DNA of 64,000 bases from Carex sylvatica (taxonomy: Eukaryota > Streptophyta > Magnoliopsida > Poales > Cyperaceae), in NCBI GenBank assembly GCA_964058845.1, contig CAXKVR010000140.1, positions 186,001-250,000 of the forward strand, written 5' to 3'. A model generated the notes under the pieces. The model worked only from the letters and a program-made list of their open reading frames with translations, did not search any database and was not told the origin of the DNA. The translations under genes were made by a program, and so were the position numbers. This document shows, piece after piece, positions 21,852 to 34,700 of the stretch. The first letter of the stretch is position 1. Every line of letters starts with the position of its first letter.

Positions 21852-23568
21852 AAGGTGGGTAACTAACTATAAGACCTCAGAGGCAGGAATTCGTATCCTA
21901 TACATTAACTCAAAAAAGAATCTTTTGAGTTAATGTTTATGGACCATTAGATCAGATTTAAAATTTGTGCAAATTAAATTCACATTAATATTAAACCCTT
22001 TATATTATATGTCGGAGTCGAATAGACTCTATTTATAATCAGACAATACAAATACATTAACTCAAAAGAGTAATGCAGACGATGTGGACTCCAGAGGCAG
22101 AGGCCAGGGCAACTTTATTTGTAATTAATATCGTAATCGTAGGCCATAGCATTAGAGATTATTGCTGAGTTGTCCATTCAGATAAGGCGTAATGTATTCA
22201 CGCGGCGCTTCACAGGAATGGGATATTTTAAAGTGATATTTTTCCGGACATAATTTATCTTCCAATGTACTGCTCCTTAAGCCGCCTCCTCATTTTTTTT
22301 ATGTTTTTTTCTCTCCTGCTGCACATTTCCGAAATTTGTATTAATATTTTGAAAAAATATTAAATTTCAAAATCTACATTCTATTTCGGTGGAATTTCGA
22401 AATATGTACAAACTACAATTTTTTTTTGAAAATGCAGCCTAAAACAAAAAAATAATTTTACAGTTTTGGAATCTAACACAACATTACATTGATTGTCATA
22501 CACATGAAATTCACCATTTTATGTGTTGATGAGTGTTTGAATGTTGTGTTGTAGTACAATTATGCTGTGAACTTATTTGTGCTAATTTTTAGTTTATTTG
22601 TCTAATTTTAATGAAGAATAAAATTATAGCAAACAAAATTCAGCATTCCAAAACAAAATTTAGAATTCTAAAATTTCTAAAAAAAAGAAAAAAAAACACT
22701 TGATGCTCATCTTGGAGAAGGGCATCAAATTGGTGTCCTTTCTCAGAATGCGCACCAGCCAAGTTGATGCCCTTCTCCAGGTGTGTGAATAGTAACTTTT
22801 GTATTTTAGAATTTTAGGTGGTGATTTAATTTTTTGAAATGCTAACTGAAAAAATTTCGGCCAAATATCAAACACCAACTCAAAATCAAAATTTGCTTGG
22901 ATTGATTTTGGTTCTCAAACTGAAAGCTGCTTGGTTCTCTAAAATGCTCATAATTAGAGAACGGCATTTCGGTCTTTATAGCTATAATATGTATTTTATT
23001 CATTCTAAGTCCATATTCTTAATTTTGCTATCAAACCAATAAGTACTTCTTAGTAAAAAATAAATTCTTAGTCCTCACCCTCTCTAGGGTTGACAGAATT
23101 TGTTGAGGTTCTGAGAATATGTATGTCCTAAATTTATATTTATATTTTTAAAATTTAAATAATTAATTCAAACTGTTAAATATATTTTCATATAAAAATA
23201 TTTAGAGATCAAATTTTATAAATTGTAGATCTTTTGATTATTATTAGATAGATAAAAATATTACTTGATCTAAAAACTCAGAATTATTCAAAAATAATGA
23301 TTTTTTTAACTATCTGAACAAAAAATAAAATATTTTCATATGGAGATTACTTAATAAAGCGCAACTAATTTGGACCTGATTTAGACATTTAAGTTATTAT
23401 TACCATTTAACGACCCCATCCAACCACCCTTTTGAGTTTGACAGGTGTATCTAATTGTTGGTGTCTTTGATCCTAAATCCAGAATTTTCTTGATGAGATT
23501 CTTCATTTGAGAGGACAAGCCCACTGAAATCATTTTCAATCTAGGTAGCATTTCGCCATCGTTAGGAC
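21852..23568. other. Intergenic stretch with a short hairpin
   Basis: No convincing gene. CATTAACTCAAAA and its inverse flank a six-base loop near 21904-21937, and the word recurs near 22052. The rest is AT-rich. Confidence 0.4.
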
Positions 23569-23576
23569 TTACAACC

Positions 23577-24188
23577 TATGTTGCATGAATACAGATATCG
23601 TATCGGATACGGTAATTTTTAAAAATTCCAAATATGATACGCCTATTATATATTTTTGTATTATTATTAATTCAGCATTTGCACTGTATAAATTATAATA
23701 CCAGAATCTTCAGAATCTTCACTAAAGTATTTTTTTTATATATTATATATAATAGATACTAGATTAAGACAATAAAGTTGAGGTACATCAATGGAAAAGG
23801 CGTCTGGTGCTTTACCCACCAACCTTGGTTCGAATCTCACTGTTTGGAATCAATTTTGTTCATTTTCCTGGTCTATTAGAGGTTGGTTCATGCGCGGCTC
23901 ACAGGGTCGCAGGCATATCCCGCGGTTCATGAGCGGCTCACAGAGGTGCGGGCGTATCCCACTCCGTATCCGAGCATTGAATTCAGCTCGTATCTCGCTA
24001 AAACATCCGTATTGGATATGATTCAACGCGTATCGCGACCGTATTAGAAATGTTAGAGATACGCCACATCATCCGATACGCCAGCTGGCGTATCGGATAC
24101 GTATCGTGGCCGTATCGGACGCGTATCGGTATCCAATACGTATCGGATACGAATACGGTGACTAAACATAAGTATCGGAGTAACATAG
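23577..24188 (+). mobile_element. Non-autonomous hAT-like element, copy 1
   Basis: Flanked by the 8-bp duplication TTACAACC (23569-23576 and 24189-24196). Ends are TATGTTGCATG on the left and AACATAG on the right, giving inverted (C)TATGTT. The right half is packed with CGTATCGGATACG-type palindromes. In the middle, a GGTTCGAATC word lies near 23830 in a tRNA-like context. A second copy in the opposite orientation lies at 41494-42123. No coding frame is convincing. Confidence 0.82.
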
Positions 24189-24196
24189 TTACAACC

Positions 24197-25002
24197 ATTT
24201 GATTAACTATATATTCTGTTTTATTTAATTCATTAGATCTGATATTTTTTTAAACTGCTGATGTCTACTGTAGGGAGTGGGACGGAGCCGTTCATATGCA
24301 TCAAAATTCGTGCATCCTTTGATCTGCACAAATCATGATGTAGATCGGACGTCTCTGAATCTGGTCCAACGCTGCCCAAAATTAAAATCATGATGTGGAG
24401 TTGATAGTGGTGGGGTCCTTTTTTTTTTTTTTTTTTTTTCATTTGATTATAAAATTGGGCCTTCTTGGTGTTTAGTAGAGTTAATATGGACATTGATTCT
24501 TACAGCCCAATAAAAATTATGCACAAAAAAGATTGAACAAAGCATCAATTGGGCCGAAGTTGGATAAATTCTGCGAGAGATGAGGTTTTTGTGAGCATCG
24601 AAATAGGAAGCTTTATCAGTGTTTGTCTGCTTGTCAATTATCATCCTAGAAGAAAATTCTGCAAAGCTTAAAAAAGAAAAGAAAAAAGTACTCTGTACAT
24701 TTGGCACAAATAATTATCATAGTAATACAGGCTTTTGTCTCTATTGACATACTAAACAGAGCTACGTGAACTACTGTATTCTTTTCACAGACGAAAGACA
24801 ATAAAAGAGTAAAGAGGGGTGGTTTGGAGTATTAACTTTTCGAATGGCAGCTTTTATAATGCATTGCATTTTGCATTACTTTATGTGTATTTTTTTTTAG
24901 AGAAATATGTAGACCTAGTATTTCACCAATGTACTAGATTATCCACCACGACTAGCAATCTTTTTCTACTTTTTATATGATATGTATAAATTGTTTTAGA
25001 TA
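24197..25002. other. Intergenic stretch
   Basis: A run of T lies at about 24419-24439. No gene is supported; the short minus-strand frames here have no recognisable motif. Confidence 0.4.
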
Positions 25003-25190
25003 TGATTCTAAATAGCACGCTTCAGAACTGCTATTGGACCATAAAAACTATATCGTTATCTATTTTGTTAGCACATTATAGCACATTATAGCAGCGCTAT
25101 AGCACGGTATAGCAACGATATATGAGCATAGTGTTTTTTTTTAGCTGTTCTGCTATAACGCGATAAATGCTATTTAAATCTTGCTTCTAA
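25003..25190. repeat. TCTAAATAGC-family hAT MITE
   Basis: It starts ATTCTAAATAGCACGC and ends near GCTATTTAAATC. It contains the AGCGCTATAGCA core and CTGTTCTGCTATAACGCG shared with the copy at 30814-30964. The tandem word TAGCACATTA is duplicated inside. Confidence 0.65.
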
Positions 25191-26408
25191 ATAGTATTTC
25201 ACGTATTTAACGCAATTTTTTCCTCAAGTTCCTTAGAGAAATTAGGTAAATTATATATATATATATTTTTAACAAAATGTCCATAAGCAAATTAAAATGT
25301 AGAAATTTTATAAATTAGGCGCATGCAAGATATTAGAAACATACAGGATTAATTGGAAATATTAATATTTAAATTAACAACACAAATAATCTACCAAGTT
25401 TAACTATTTATTGAAAAATTGGAAAGAAATCTTAGCAATTAAGCTAGATCTTTGTGTACTGAATGATAAACAAAATAAAACATGGATCCATTCACATTGA
25501 ATTAATTAGTATTTTCGGCATAATTTTATTCGGGAGTTGAGAAATGAAACATAATTTTATAATTATCAAATCTATCTGAAATTTAAAAATTGCATATTTT
25601 CTCTTCTGCAGAACATAAATCACTCCAAATTTACCCTGTCAAATTTCAGAACTTAGATTTCTTCTTCAAAATTACAATTATCATGATCTATCTTTTAAAA
25701 TATAAAAGTTCTTCAACAATCTCTCTCCTTTCTCTCTCTCTATCACTCTCTTTCTCTCCTGCAAAATTCACGTTTATCTAAATTTCAGAAGGATACTCAT
25801 AAATATATTTTGCAATAAATACTATGGCTACTTTGTTCTTAATTAACTTTATTTGAATATTTTTCATGTCTAATTTTAGTGTAATCTCTTATATATTGAT
25901 TTGATACTTTTGTTAACATAGGAGGGCTCAAATGCCTCCTGTCTTTCTTTCATGCCTTATCATGTCTCACATCCTATATTTTTGTTTTTAATTAAAAACT
26001 GTTGATTCGAACTGCTCAACATAATATTTATATTGAAATATATTTGGAGACCAAAAATATAAGAAGATGAAATTTATGGATGATCGATAATCCTATATTT
26101 TTTTTATTATTATTTTAGATAAATACAAAATTATTGTTTTTTGAATGATTCAAAAATATAAAATATAAAATACGAGATACGATAAAACATGAAAAATACA
26201 AAGCATTTCAACCATCCTCTTATTAATATTGTTTAATAAAAAAGATGAAATTTATGGACGGCTTCTCTATAATCCTTATAGTGATATTGACAGAATTTAG
26301 GTAAGATTTATTATTATTATTATTTTTTTTTTTTGAAGAAAATGGACGATACCTATTTTAAAGAAGAGTAAGACTCTTTTTTTTTTTTTTAAGTTATGAA
26401 CCAAGTAA
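25191..26408. other. AT-rich intergenic stretch
   Basis: A short (TA)n run lies near 25254-25265 and a CT-rich patch near 25722-25756. No gene seen. Confidence 0.45.
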
Positions 26409-26417
26409 TAATTGTTA

Positions 26418-27146
26418 GGATTAATTTCTCCTATACCCCTAAAGAGTTCTTCAATTTCTTATTTACCTCTTAACTCTTTGTTATATTTAATATATCCTTT
26501 GATTTTTCTACTCTTTCTTATTTACCCATTACACATTAATTCTGAATTTAATCATTATTAAACCTCTTGTTAGAATAATAAAAAGACAAAAATATCCTTT
26601 CAAAAATTTACCTTAAGAATTCAACTGGTCTCTCTATTTCCCTGCACTTATTCTTTTTTCCTCTCCGCCCCTTGTTTTTCTCCTCCTGCACTCTCTACGT
26701 CTTTCTCTCTCCCTCCATTGCCCTTTTTCCCCACTCTTATCTTCTCCTGTGCTCCTTTAATCTTATTTTGCGATAAGTTTTTTATTGCTCTCTACGTACA
26801 CAAAATCAATCACTAGACTAAGATATTCATTTTTGTATGGGTGGATGCGAGACTAGCTAGAACGAAAAGCAAGCTTGGGAATTATTTGTCTAAATGATGT
26901 TTAGGGAATTTTGTTGATTTACGTTACCATCTGTTGGTTAAAACTTAAAAGAGACAAAACTTTATAAATAAGAACATGGGTATAATGGAAAAAGATAGAT
27001 CTTAACAATATTTAAACAAGAGCAATTAAATTTATGGGTAAATAGAAAGGGATAAAAGGAGTTGAAGGACATATTGAATATAATAAAGAGTAGAGGGGTA
27101 AATAAGAAATTGAAGAACTTTTGAAGGATACATAAGAAATTAACCC
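26418..27146. mobile_element. Non-autonomous MULE, 0.73 kb
   Basis: A perfect 9-bp duplication TAATTGTTA lies at 26409-26417 and 27147-27155. Ends are inverted over about 85 bp (GGATTAATTTCTCCTATACC against GGGTTAATTTCTTATGTATC, then TTCAATTTCTTATTTACC). Same terminal family as 15330-17319. The interior has a CT-rich tract and no transposase. Confidence 0.87.
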
Positions 27147-27200
27147 TAATTGTTATGACCTAAACAATATAATCTAATTAGGTACTTTCTTCCTCATTTG

Positions 27201-27503
27201 TAGGGTACGTTTGGATGTACTGAGAATAACGAGAATAGCGCTGTTCCGATCCATTCAAACATACACAATTGCTATTCGGAACAACGAGAATAGCATTGTT
27301 CTCGCTATTCTCACTATTCCTAAACAAAATAGGAATAGAAATTGGTGCTCTCTCAAATATTAAATCCAAACAATATTTTCGCTATTCCGAATAGCACCAA
27401 ATCAATACTATTCTCTCACTCTTCTAAAAATCACTATTCTCATCTACTATTCTCAAATAGTAGCTATTCTAGCTATTCTAGAGTGCATCCAAACACACCC
27501 TTA
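27201..27503. mobile_element. hAT-type MITE (TAGGGT..GTTTGGATG)
   Basis: Inverted ends TAGGGTACGTTTGGATG and TAAGGGTGTGTTTGGATG. The interior is dominated by GCTATTC/GAATAGC words in both orientations. Flanking octamers CTCATTTG and CACTATTG match only partly, so the duplication is decayed. Confidence 0.7.
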
Positions 27504-28976
27504 CACTATTGAATCAATGAAAAACAGTAAAGACCGGCCTATTTTGCGCGTACATAATAAAAGATATGAAACACATTCAATAATTATTTTTAGGGAAATA
27601 ATGGTGTCTTCTGATCTCATATTGAAAGAATAATGATGCTCTCAAATTTTAAGGACATCTCCAATTGAAAGGGATATAGTTGTCAATTTAACATTTAAAA
27701 TAAGTAAATAACATATTCAATGAATAAAAGAGGATAAAAGAAAGAATGTTAAATTTCTATGGATATATCGGAAATTAAGATGTGTTGATGAAAAAATTGA
27801 CTATTTTGAAAATTTTGATGGGTACACTAGAAATTTTTTCTTATTTTTAACTAATGAGAATTAAAGTCTTTTAACTCATCTCTTCAATATAAATACTAAA
27901 ATTTGAATTTACAACTTTCAACACGGAAAATAGTTTCAAATACAAAATTGCTGTTTGAATTTGAATTTGTATCTATTTTAAAAAATAGTAAAAAAAAATT
28001 CAAAAAACATAAAATTTGGTTTCCAAGCACATTTGAATGTGAATATCATATTGAACAGTTCAAATCATCTGTTTAGATTTTGAAACTAAAATAAATATAT
28101 AAAATATGATTGAAACATAAAAACAAGGATACAATATTTGAGCCCTCCTCTACATACAAATTAATACTGAACAAAACCCCAATAGTTCATTAGTGTATTA
28201 TTATTTGCATCACTTTGTACATATATAATATTTTAAAGATTCCACATTCTCTCTTGCGAAGATAACGGGAATGCTATGCCACACTAATATGCAAGGTGGC
28301 CCGGTCAAAATAAAAATTGAACCGGCCTTCTTCTTAAAAAGTAAAATAAAAAATAACAATCGGCTTCTTCAAAAAAAAAAAAAAAAACGAACCAGCCGGA
28401 CAATTTAGAAAAATAAGAAAAAAATATAAAAATGCTTATGTTAGTTTCATCTTCACAGGACTATTCACAAAAGCTAATGTCATCGTTTTTATATAACATA
28501 ATATATATATTACTATGATTGCAATTTTGATATATATCCGATCCAAACACACAATATTTAAACTGTTTGGTTAACGCCGAAAGCTTTAAAAAAAAAAAAA
28601 ACACACACACACACACACAGATAATCAGTTTTGACATTTGAAATGGATAATCTGAATATTTTTACCATAATTTAAAATATAAATGGCATACTACTTGTGC
28701 TGTTTACATATTTTTTATACAACAAAAAATTACATATATAGCAGTATACATTAATTTACTTTTTAAATTGATGTCATCTGGTTAGAGTTACACACAAGAA
28801 GTAAATTATCTAATTAAGGCAATCATTTAACAAACGAAAATAAGTAATATTTTATTTTTTTTATTTCCAACTGATCTTCTTTTAATACATCTATTTTATT
28901 CGTAAATTTTGAAACCTTTTCTAAAGAATATATACATCCGATATCCACCGGATTTACAACTGTATATACCGCTTGT
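27504..28976. other. AT-rich intergenic stretch with microsatellite
   Basis: A run of A (about 28373-28387) and a (CA)n microsatellite (about 28600-28619) are present. No gene is supported. Confidence 0.45.
28600..28619. repeat. (CA)n microsatellite
   Basis: About ten CA units directly after a run of A. Confidence 0.9.
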
Positions 28977-28984
28977 GCATATAT

Positions 28985-29353
28985 TAGGGGTGAAAACGGT
29001 ATGTATAATATCCAACCCGTATTCGAAAACTTAGATGTGAATATCTGATATCTAAATATCCGTGTGAATAAGAATACTTATATGATTTTATGTTTCAATT
29101 ATTCTCATCCGAATAATAGATATATATCATATATTTTAATATATATTATAAAAAATTTATGTTATTCACTATTATAATTAAATAAATATTACAAACTTTA
29201 ACATATTTAATATTTATATATTATTTTTATAAATATCTGATTTAATTCAAAATCGTATCCATATCCGTTTGATATCCGGTCTGTACCGGTATCCGAAAAA
29301 TAACAAAAGAAATATGGTTTTAATTACCAGTATCCGCTCTGTTTTCAACCCTA
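28985..29353. mobile_element. hAT-type MITE (TAGGGGTGAAAACGG)
   Basis: Ends TAGGGGTGAAAACGG and TAGGGTTGAAAACAG are inverted. Flanking octamers GCATATAT (28977-28984) and GTATATAT (29354-29361) match 7 of 8, which is hAT-like. The interior has ATATCCG words and is non-coding. Confidence 0.82.
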
Positions 29354-29361
29354 GTATATAT

Positions 29362-30150
29362 ACATGCAATTAATAATACGGTTATATAAATATTAGAAAC
29401 GAAGTTTGAAAAGAATTGGTCAACCTGACTCCCATAGTTAGTAGATATAATATATATAATGTCATATCCATTGCCCATTCCTCTCGATCGTGGTGCCTCG
29501 ATTCAGCAATTAACTAATAAAACCCCACCACCTAATCTCAGCTCTATCACGTGCTATAAACACGCGCTAGCCGCTAGGAATCCGACACATTAAACTATTA
29601 AACAGGATTTACCTAAAAAGCCACCTAATAATTCTATTCAAATGCCTTTCAATGCCAAAGGACACTTTGTTGATGTGATATTAATTTATGAATAAACTAA
29701 AAGATAGCTGCATCGTTGGCCATGGCAGCAGCCTGAAACAGCTGTTTGTGTTTTTCATTTCTCTATTACTAAATTAAATATATTATATATATTTTCTTTT
29801 TCTTTTTCTTTTAACACAACAAAACTTTCAGGCTCCTGCCATCACTGTCCCTGCGGTTTCCTGCTTCTCTTTTGTGCCCCCTCGCTTCCCTCGAGACTCG
29901 AGAGAGGGGAGGGAGAGGGAGAGAGAGAGAGAGAAAGAGAGAGATAAAGTGAGAGTGGGGCAGTATGAAGAAGTTTTTACTGTGAAGTTACATGGATGAT
30001 GGCAGAGGCAGACAGATCTCTCTCTCTCTCTCTCTCTCGTGAAGGATTGATGGAGGAGAGTGGGAGCCACAGTTCCATGCATTCTCTCAAGGCATTAGAA
30101 GGGAAAGCGACCTAACATAAGGGCTCAACGGTTTTGATCAGTTTAGTGGA
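29362..30150. other. Intergenic stretch with GA/CT low-complexity DNA
   Basis: A GA-rich run (about 29901-29943) and a (CT)n run (about 30018-30037) sit in a GC-richer patch at 29820-30180. The minus-strand frame across it is a low-complexity artefact. The composition would fit an untranslated leader or a promoter, but no gene follows on either side. Confidence 0.4.
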
Positions 30151-30155
30151 GAGGT

Positions 30156-30174
30156 GGGGTGGGGTGGGGTGGGG
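30156..30174 (+). other. G-quadruplex-type motif
   Basis: Four runs of four G separated by single T residues (GGGGT repeated). This is a textbook intramolecular G-quadruplex pattern on the plus strand, next to the GA/CT-rich patch. Confidence 0.8.
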
Positions 30175-30813
30175 TAGCTTCTTTCCTCTGCAATGCTATA
30201 ACTGTTACAATTTTATAATTCATACGTACTGTTCTTTTTTAGGCAGCAAAGCATCAATGGTTAAATTTTACATACATAAAATAATTAGGTTCATTTGTAC
30301 TAACATGACCTGCTGCTGCTAGTATATATGTATTCTACTAAATTCTTTGTCAGAAATACTATATTTTGTATATATACTTGTGTAGTTGTTATAATATTTT
30401 GTGTATTTTACTACATCTTTATAGATAAATATATAATAAATCTGTTGAACAAAATAGAGAAAATCATTAATGTTAGATGTAATAAACAGTGAATTAACTG
30501 ACAGTGTTGCAAATGGAGATTGCTTTATTTTAAATAGAGAACATACAGAAACATTTTGTCCATTAATTACTTGATCGTACAAAACATTACTTACAACTGT
30601 TGTTTCTAATTATTACAATTGATTGTACAAAACATTACTTGCAACTGTTGTTTCTAGTAATTAATAGGGTTTTCTTTGCATTTTTGCTAGTAGCCCGTCA
30701 TATCTGGCAAGCATGTGAATGTTCATTGTCTTTCTCATCCTAGTTATATTTCTACATCTTTCCTATTATATCATCTGTTTTTGATATTATGAAAGTGCTT
30801 CATTTAAAAATAA

Positions 30814-30964
30814 TAGGGTTCTAAATAGCACGCTATCATGCTATTATAGTGTTTTTGGACAATAAAAGTTATGATACTATTAGCACTATAGCAGCGCTAT
30901 ATGGACATAACGTCATTTTTTTAGCTTTTCTGCTATGCCGCAATAAACACTATTTAAACCTTTA
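30814..30964. mobile_element. hAT-type MITE, best copy of the TCTAAATAGC family
   Basis: A perfect 8-bp duplication AAAAATAA lies at 30806-30813 and 30965-30972. Ends TAGGGTTCTAAATAG and TAAAGGTTTAAATAG are inverted. Only 151 bp, non-coding. This copy defines the ends of the related repeats at 13967, 20221 and 25003. Confidence 0.88.
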
Positions 30965-33142
30965 AAAAATAATAATGAAAACTTTTTTTTTCAGCTACCT
31001 AATAACTCATTTACTTATTTACTATATATATATTGAGGTTTTGTATTTTTAAATATTATGTGAGTACCAATTTACCTTTGGTTATGTAAAGTACAGTAAC
31101 TCGCATATATTAATATTACTACCATTGATGTCTTTTTTACTTTAATTTTTTTGATTTTTGGTAGTCTGTTTTCCGTTGGCATTTTCTGATATTAAATGTT
31201 CTATGTTTTATTTGTATCATCTGGCGCGGTCTTTTAGTAAAGGGTCCGAACATAATAATGGGATTTAAGTTTGGATCAAATTTCGTTTAATAGGAATATT
31301 ACTATATATGCTAGATATATAAAATTTGTTGAAGGTTTTATACTTTGATGTTTCCTCGTTACTAGTGTAAACAAAATTAACAGCAAAAAGACAAAATGAG
31401 CAGATGAATTCATTTATGAATAAATTGAAATGATGCCATCAGTACGTCTAGCCAGAGTTCAGATACAGTAGGTGGAATTTTAATTTATTTTTTCAAAGCA
31501 TATATATCTAACCATATGAGATCTCTGATCGTGATAAATATCATTAGCTTCCAATTTTTGTCCATCTATTCAGTCTCTTTTATGACATAATAGTGATCTC
31601 TTTTTGTTTGTAGATGTTGTCACTAATTAATTAATAATAACAAAAATGTTTTATTGGACTTTTTTTTTTCCGACAAAGTACATTTTAATTAAATTATAAA
31701 GATCAATATCTCAAAAAAAAAAAAAAAAAATCTCAAGTACAATGATACCTATTTGTAAGTATTATCTAAATAGAGATGGTTCGTTCTCTACTGTTATCCC
31801 TAATATGAGTCGTAGGATCCTGTTTTTTGTGTGCATATCATCCGATTTAAACAAAACACATCAGATTTCTTAATTTGTTAATGTCATAAAAATATCATAC
31901 CTACAAAATTCATTCACAGAATCGATTTGTTGCGATCATTATTATAGATCAAACTATATAAAAAAATAATTCTAAAATTCAAATCACCAATAATTATAAA
32001 TATACAAATTTTAAGCAAGTATTAATTTCTGAGATAGATTCAAATTTCGAACCTCATTTCAGAGCAGTTTATCTTTCGTCCTTTTAATTATTAATGATGT
32101 CTCGTACAACTTGGCACTTTTATATGTTTTTTACGAGAATTGAACATGTATTTCTCTGTAGAGAAAAGAACCTCGCATCACTATGATATGTAAGAGCCCT
32201 CCGGTTCTTTTAAAGCACTTTGTCTTGATTACAATGTTAGAATGAGCCATTACTATGGTTATATAGACATATTTTATAGCCCCCAATTAAATACAAAAAT
32301 GAGACAGTATCCACGAGGGTATCGTCGCGGATATTTCTGTCAGTAATACCTACATACTCGGTAAAAGTATCTTTTCTGTTGGTGTACCCTCACATATAGT
32401 CACTTTTTACCTTCGAGGATACTGTTTTTGTTATGTAGACGTACACCTAATGTCGGCCGCTTTAATTTTCTAGTGCTGTCTTGCCACCCGCTCACTCTCT
32501 TAAAATTAAGACAACCCATTAATGCTATCAAGTACTAAGTCTGCTGATTACCATGCATTCATGTTCTATCAGTAAATAAATTTGGAAAATTATATAAAAG
32601 CCCATTTCCTCTTATTTAATCTGACATCCAATATAATTAAGGTGTTATATATTATATACATCATCAATTTATATAGTGATTGTAAATAGGGTCTGGTATA
32701 AATAATTTCTTGAAATCAAACTCAAAACTCATTGTTTAATTTTAAGGGAAATCAGTGAAGTTTACATATTTAAAGTTTTTTTTTGAAAAAACATATTTAA
32801 AGTTTTACTTAGATGAAATCATAGGAAATTAATAAACATAGTTATGCATATTAATTTCAAATTAAATTGATATTTATGAAGCAGCAGAAAGCACTTGTAC
32901 GCGAGCTGTGCTACGTACTGTGAGTCTGTGATTCAACTTGAGCAGCCTAATTCCATTTGGATTGCCTGTTTGCCTTGAGTTAATAAGCCTAGCTAGGACA
33001 TGTATATATGTAGAAGGTTGAGAATCTATATTCCATAAAGAAAATTAAGTTAAAACCTTAATTTTTATCTATGCATGTCACATATATAATTAACATTCTC
33101 ATCCATCTGATTCTATTTTCTTTTCTTATTTATATATATATT

Positions 33143-33206
33143 ATGATCGGAGGACTTATAGTTTCTCTAGAGTTATGATCGGAGGACTTATAGTTTCTCT
33201 AGAGTT
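33143..33206. repeat. 32-bp tandem duplication
   Basis: Two adjacent copies of a unit starting TTATGATCGGAGGACTTATA. Confidence 0.88.
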
Positions 33207-33511
33207 TTCTTATTTATAATATTTATATTTCTCTAGAGTTTTGAATTTTTAAATTATTTGACTGATAATTTTTTTATGTAAGATTATATTATAATTTTAA
33301 AAATCCATTTATGATGAATAAATATTATTTATATTCGGTGGTAATTGTGGTATTAAAAAAATTGCAGAATCCAGTCGCAAATTAGTGGTATCAGGATTGA
33401 GCAACGGGAAGGAATTACTGTAAATATAAGAAACCAGAAGGAATTATATATTTAGGTGACAGTAGAGATTATATTCTGGCATTCTGAAAGTTATATATTC
33501 TTTCTGGTTCC

Positions 33512-33542
<31 letters not shown>

Positions 33543-34660
33543 AATAATGCCACAGGAAATCTGAATCTTCTAACAAGAAACATAATGTTTTTCATTTTTG
33601 CTGCGCCTGAAAAGGTTTTTGGCCCGATATTAATGTACTGCGCAAATGGGGAGCCCCATGGCCTCAGTTGCTTCCTTAATGACACTTGTTTTCTTCTATA
33701 TGGATTCATTCGTGCACGGGGATATATATCAAAAGTTAGTATTTGCGTGGAGGTCGTACAAATGATAATGCTTTCGATCAGTACAGAAAAATCTAATAAT
33801 TTTCATGATGAGGATTTTTAATGTGATAGATTTCATCCACAGTTCACACTGACGCATCTTTCATTGCATTGCTTCGATTTCATTTACTTTCTTGTTGTGA
33901 TGCTGGTTAATTATCTTATCTTTTGGAGATTAATTTTAAGTGGTCCAGTCCAGGAGGTTTAATTAAACATGAAATTAAAGAGCGTTAATGCTTAAATAAT
34001 AATAGTATGATGCGTGTACAGCAAAATGGTCTCTCAAATTGAAGAGATAGAGGCAGGTCCCCCAAGGATGCAGCTTTATCTTATATATATATAGAGAGAG
34101 AGAGAGACGAAGAGGTAGATGGAGAAAGAGAGAGAGAGAGAGACACATCAACCCAACCTGGCTGTGAACCATGCAGGACCATTGCATGAATTAAAACAAC
34201 TAACATCTGATAAATGATAATATCCTTTCGCTGTTTCTTCTCTCCGGAGAGATCTCCCTATCTGTGTTTCTTTATGCTTGTATAGTTAAAGTAAGAAGAA
34301 AGAGAATGAGAACAAATACAAATTGCAAAGAATACCAAATGAAGGAAATATTATTGTTAAGCACAAATATTTTATTCAGAGTGGTACTAAAAAAACGCTC
34401 TAGGCATTCAAATGAAAGCAGCAAATATTTATCATAGCATAACAAAATAAAAGAAGCAAATATTTTAGTAAATAAAAGTAAAACCTACACACACATGCCG
34501 AATTGCATTGAATGACTTTTTTTTTAAATTATTTTAAAAAGGATTTGAATTAATTTACAATTAATCTTGACGATGCATTTTTTACAATTAATCTTGACGA
34601 TGCATTTTCAAATTATGTGAAAACAATATTTCACTTGATATAATGACCTGCTCTATGCCA

Positions 34661-34700
34661 ATATATATATATATATATATATATAGATAGATAGATAGAT
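34661..34700. repeat. (TA)n(TAGA)n microsatellite
   Basis: A TA run passes directly into several GATA units. Confidence 0.9.

Noticed and set aside
23815..23845. tRNA gene suggested by GGTTCGAATC
   Set aside because: No acceptor stem or full cloverleaf could be folded around it by eye; it occurs in both copies of a hAT-like element, so it is treated as a tRNA-like word only.
24233..24707. Two overlapping 86-codon minus-strand frames
   Set aside because: They include translated poly(T)/poly(A) tracts and lack motifs or coding-like composition.
29828..30082. 84-codon minus-strand frame
   Set aside because: Mostly (GA)n/(CT)n translation; a low-complexity artefact.
32476..32490. miR156*-like CGCTCACTCTCTT
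   Set aside because: Only about 12 bases match and no complementary arm is nearby.
33456..33821. 121-codon plus-strand frame
   Set aside because: It contains a translated (TA)n run, has no recognisable domain, and AT-rich chance frames of this size are expected.
34556..34607. miR172-like AATCTTGACGATGCAT, present twice
   Set aside because: Differs from miR172 by an internal gap and a substitution, is a simple tandem duplication, and has no opposing star strand or hairpin.
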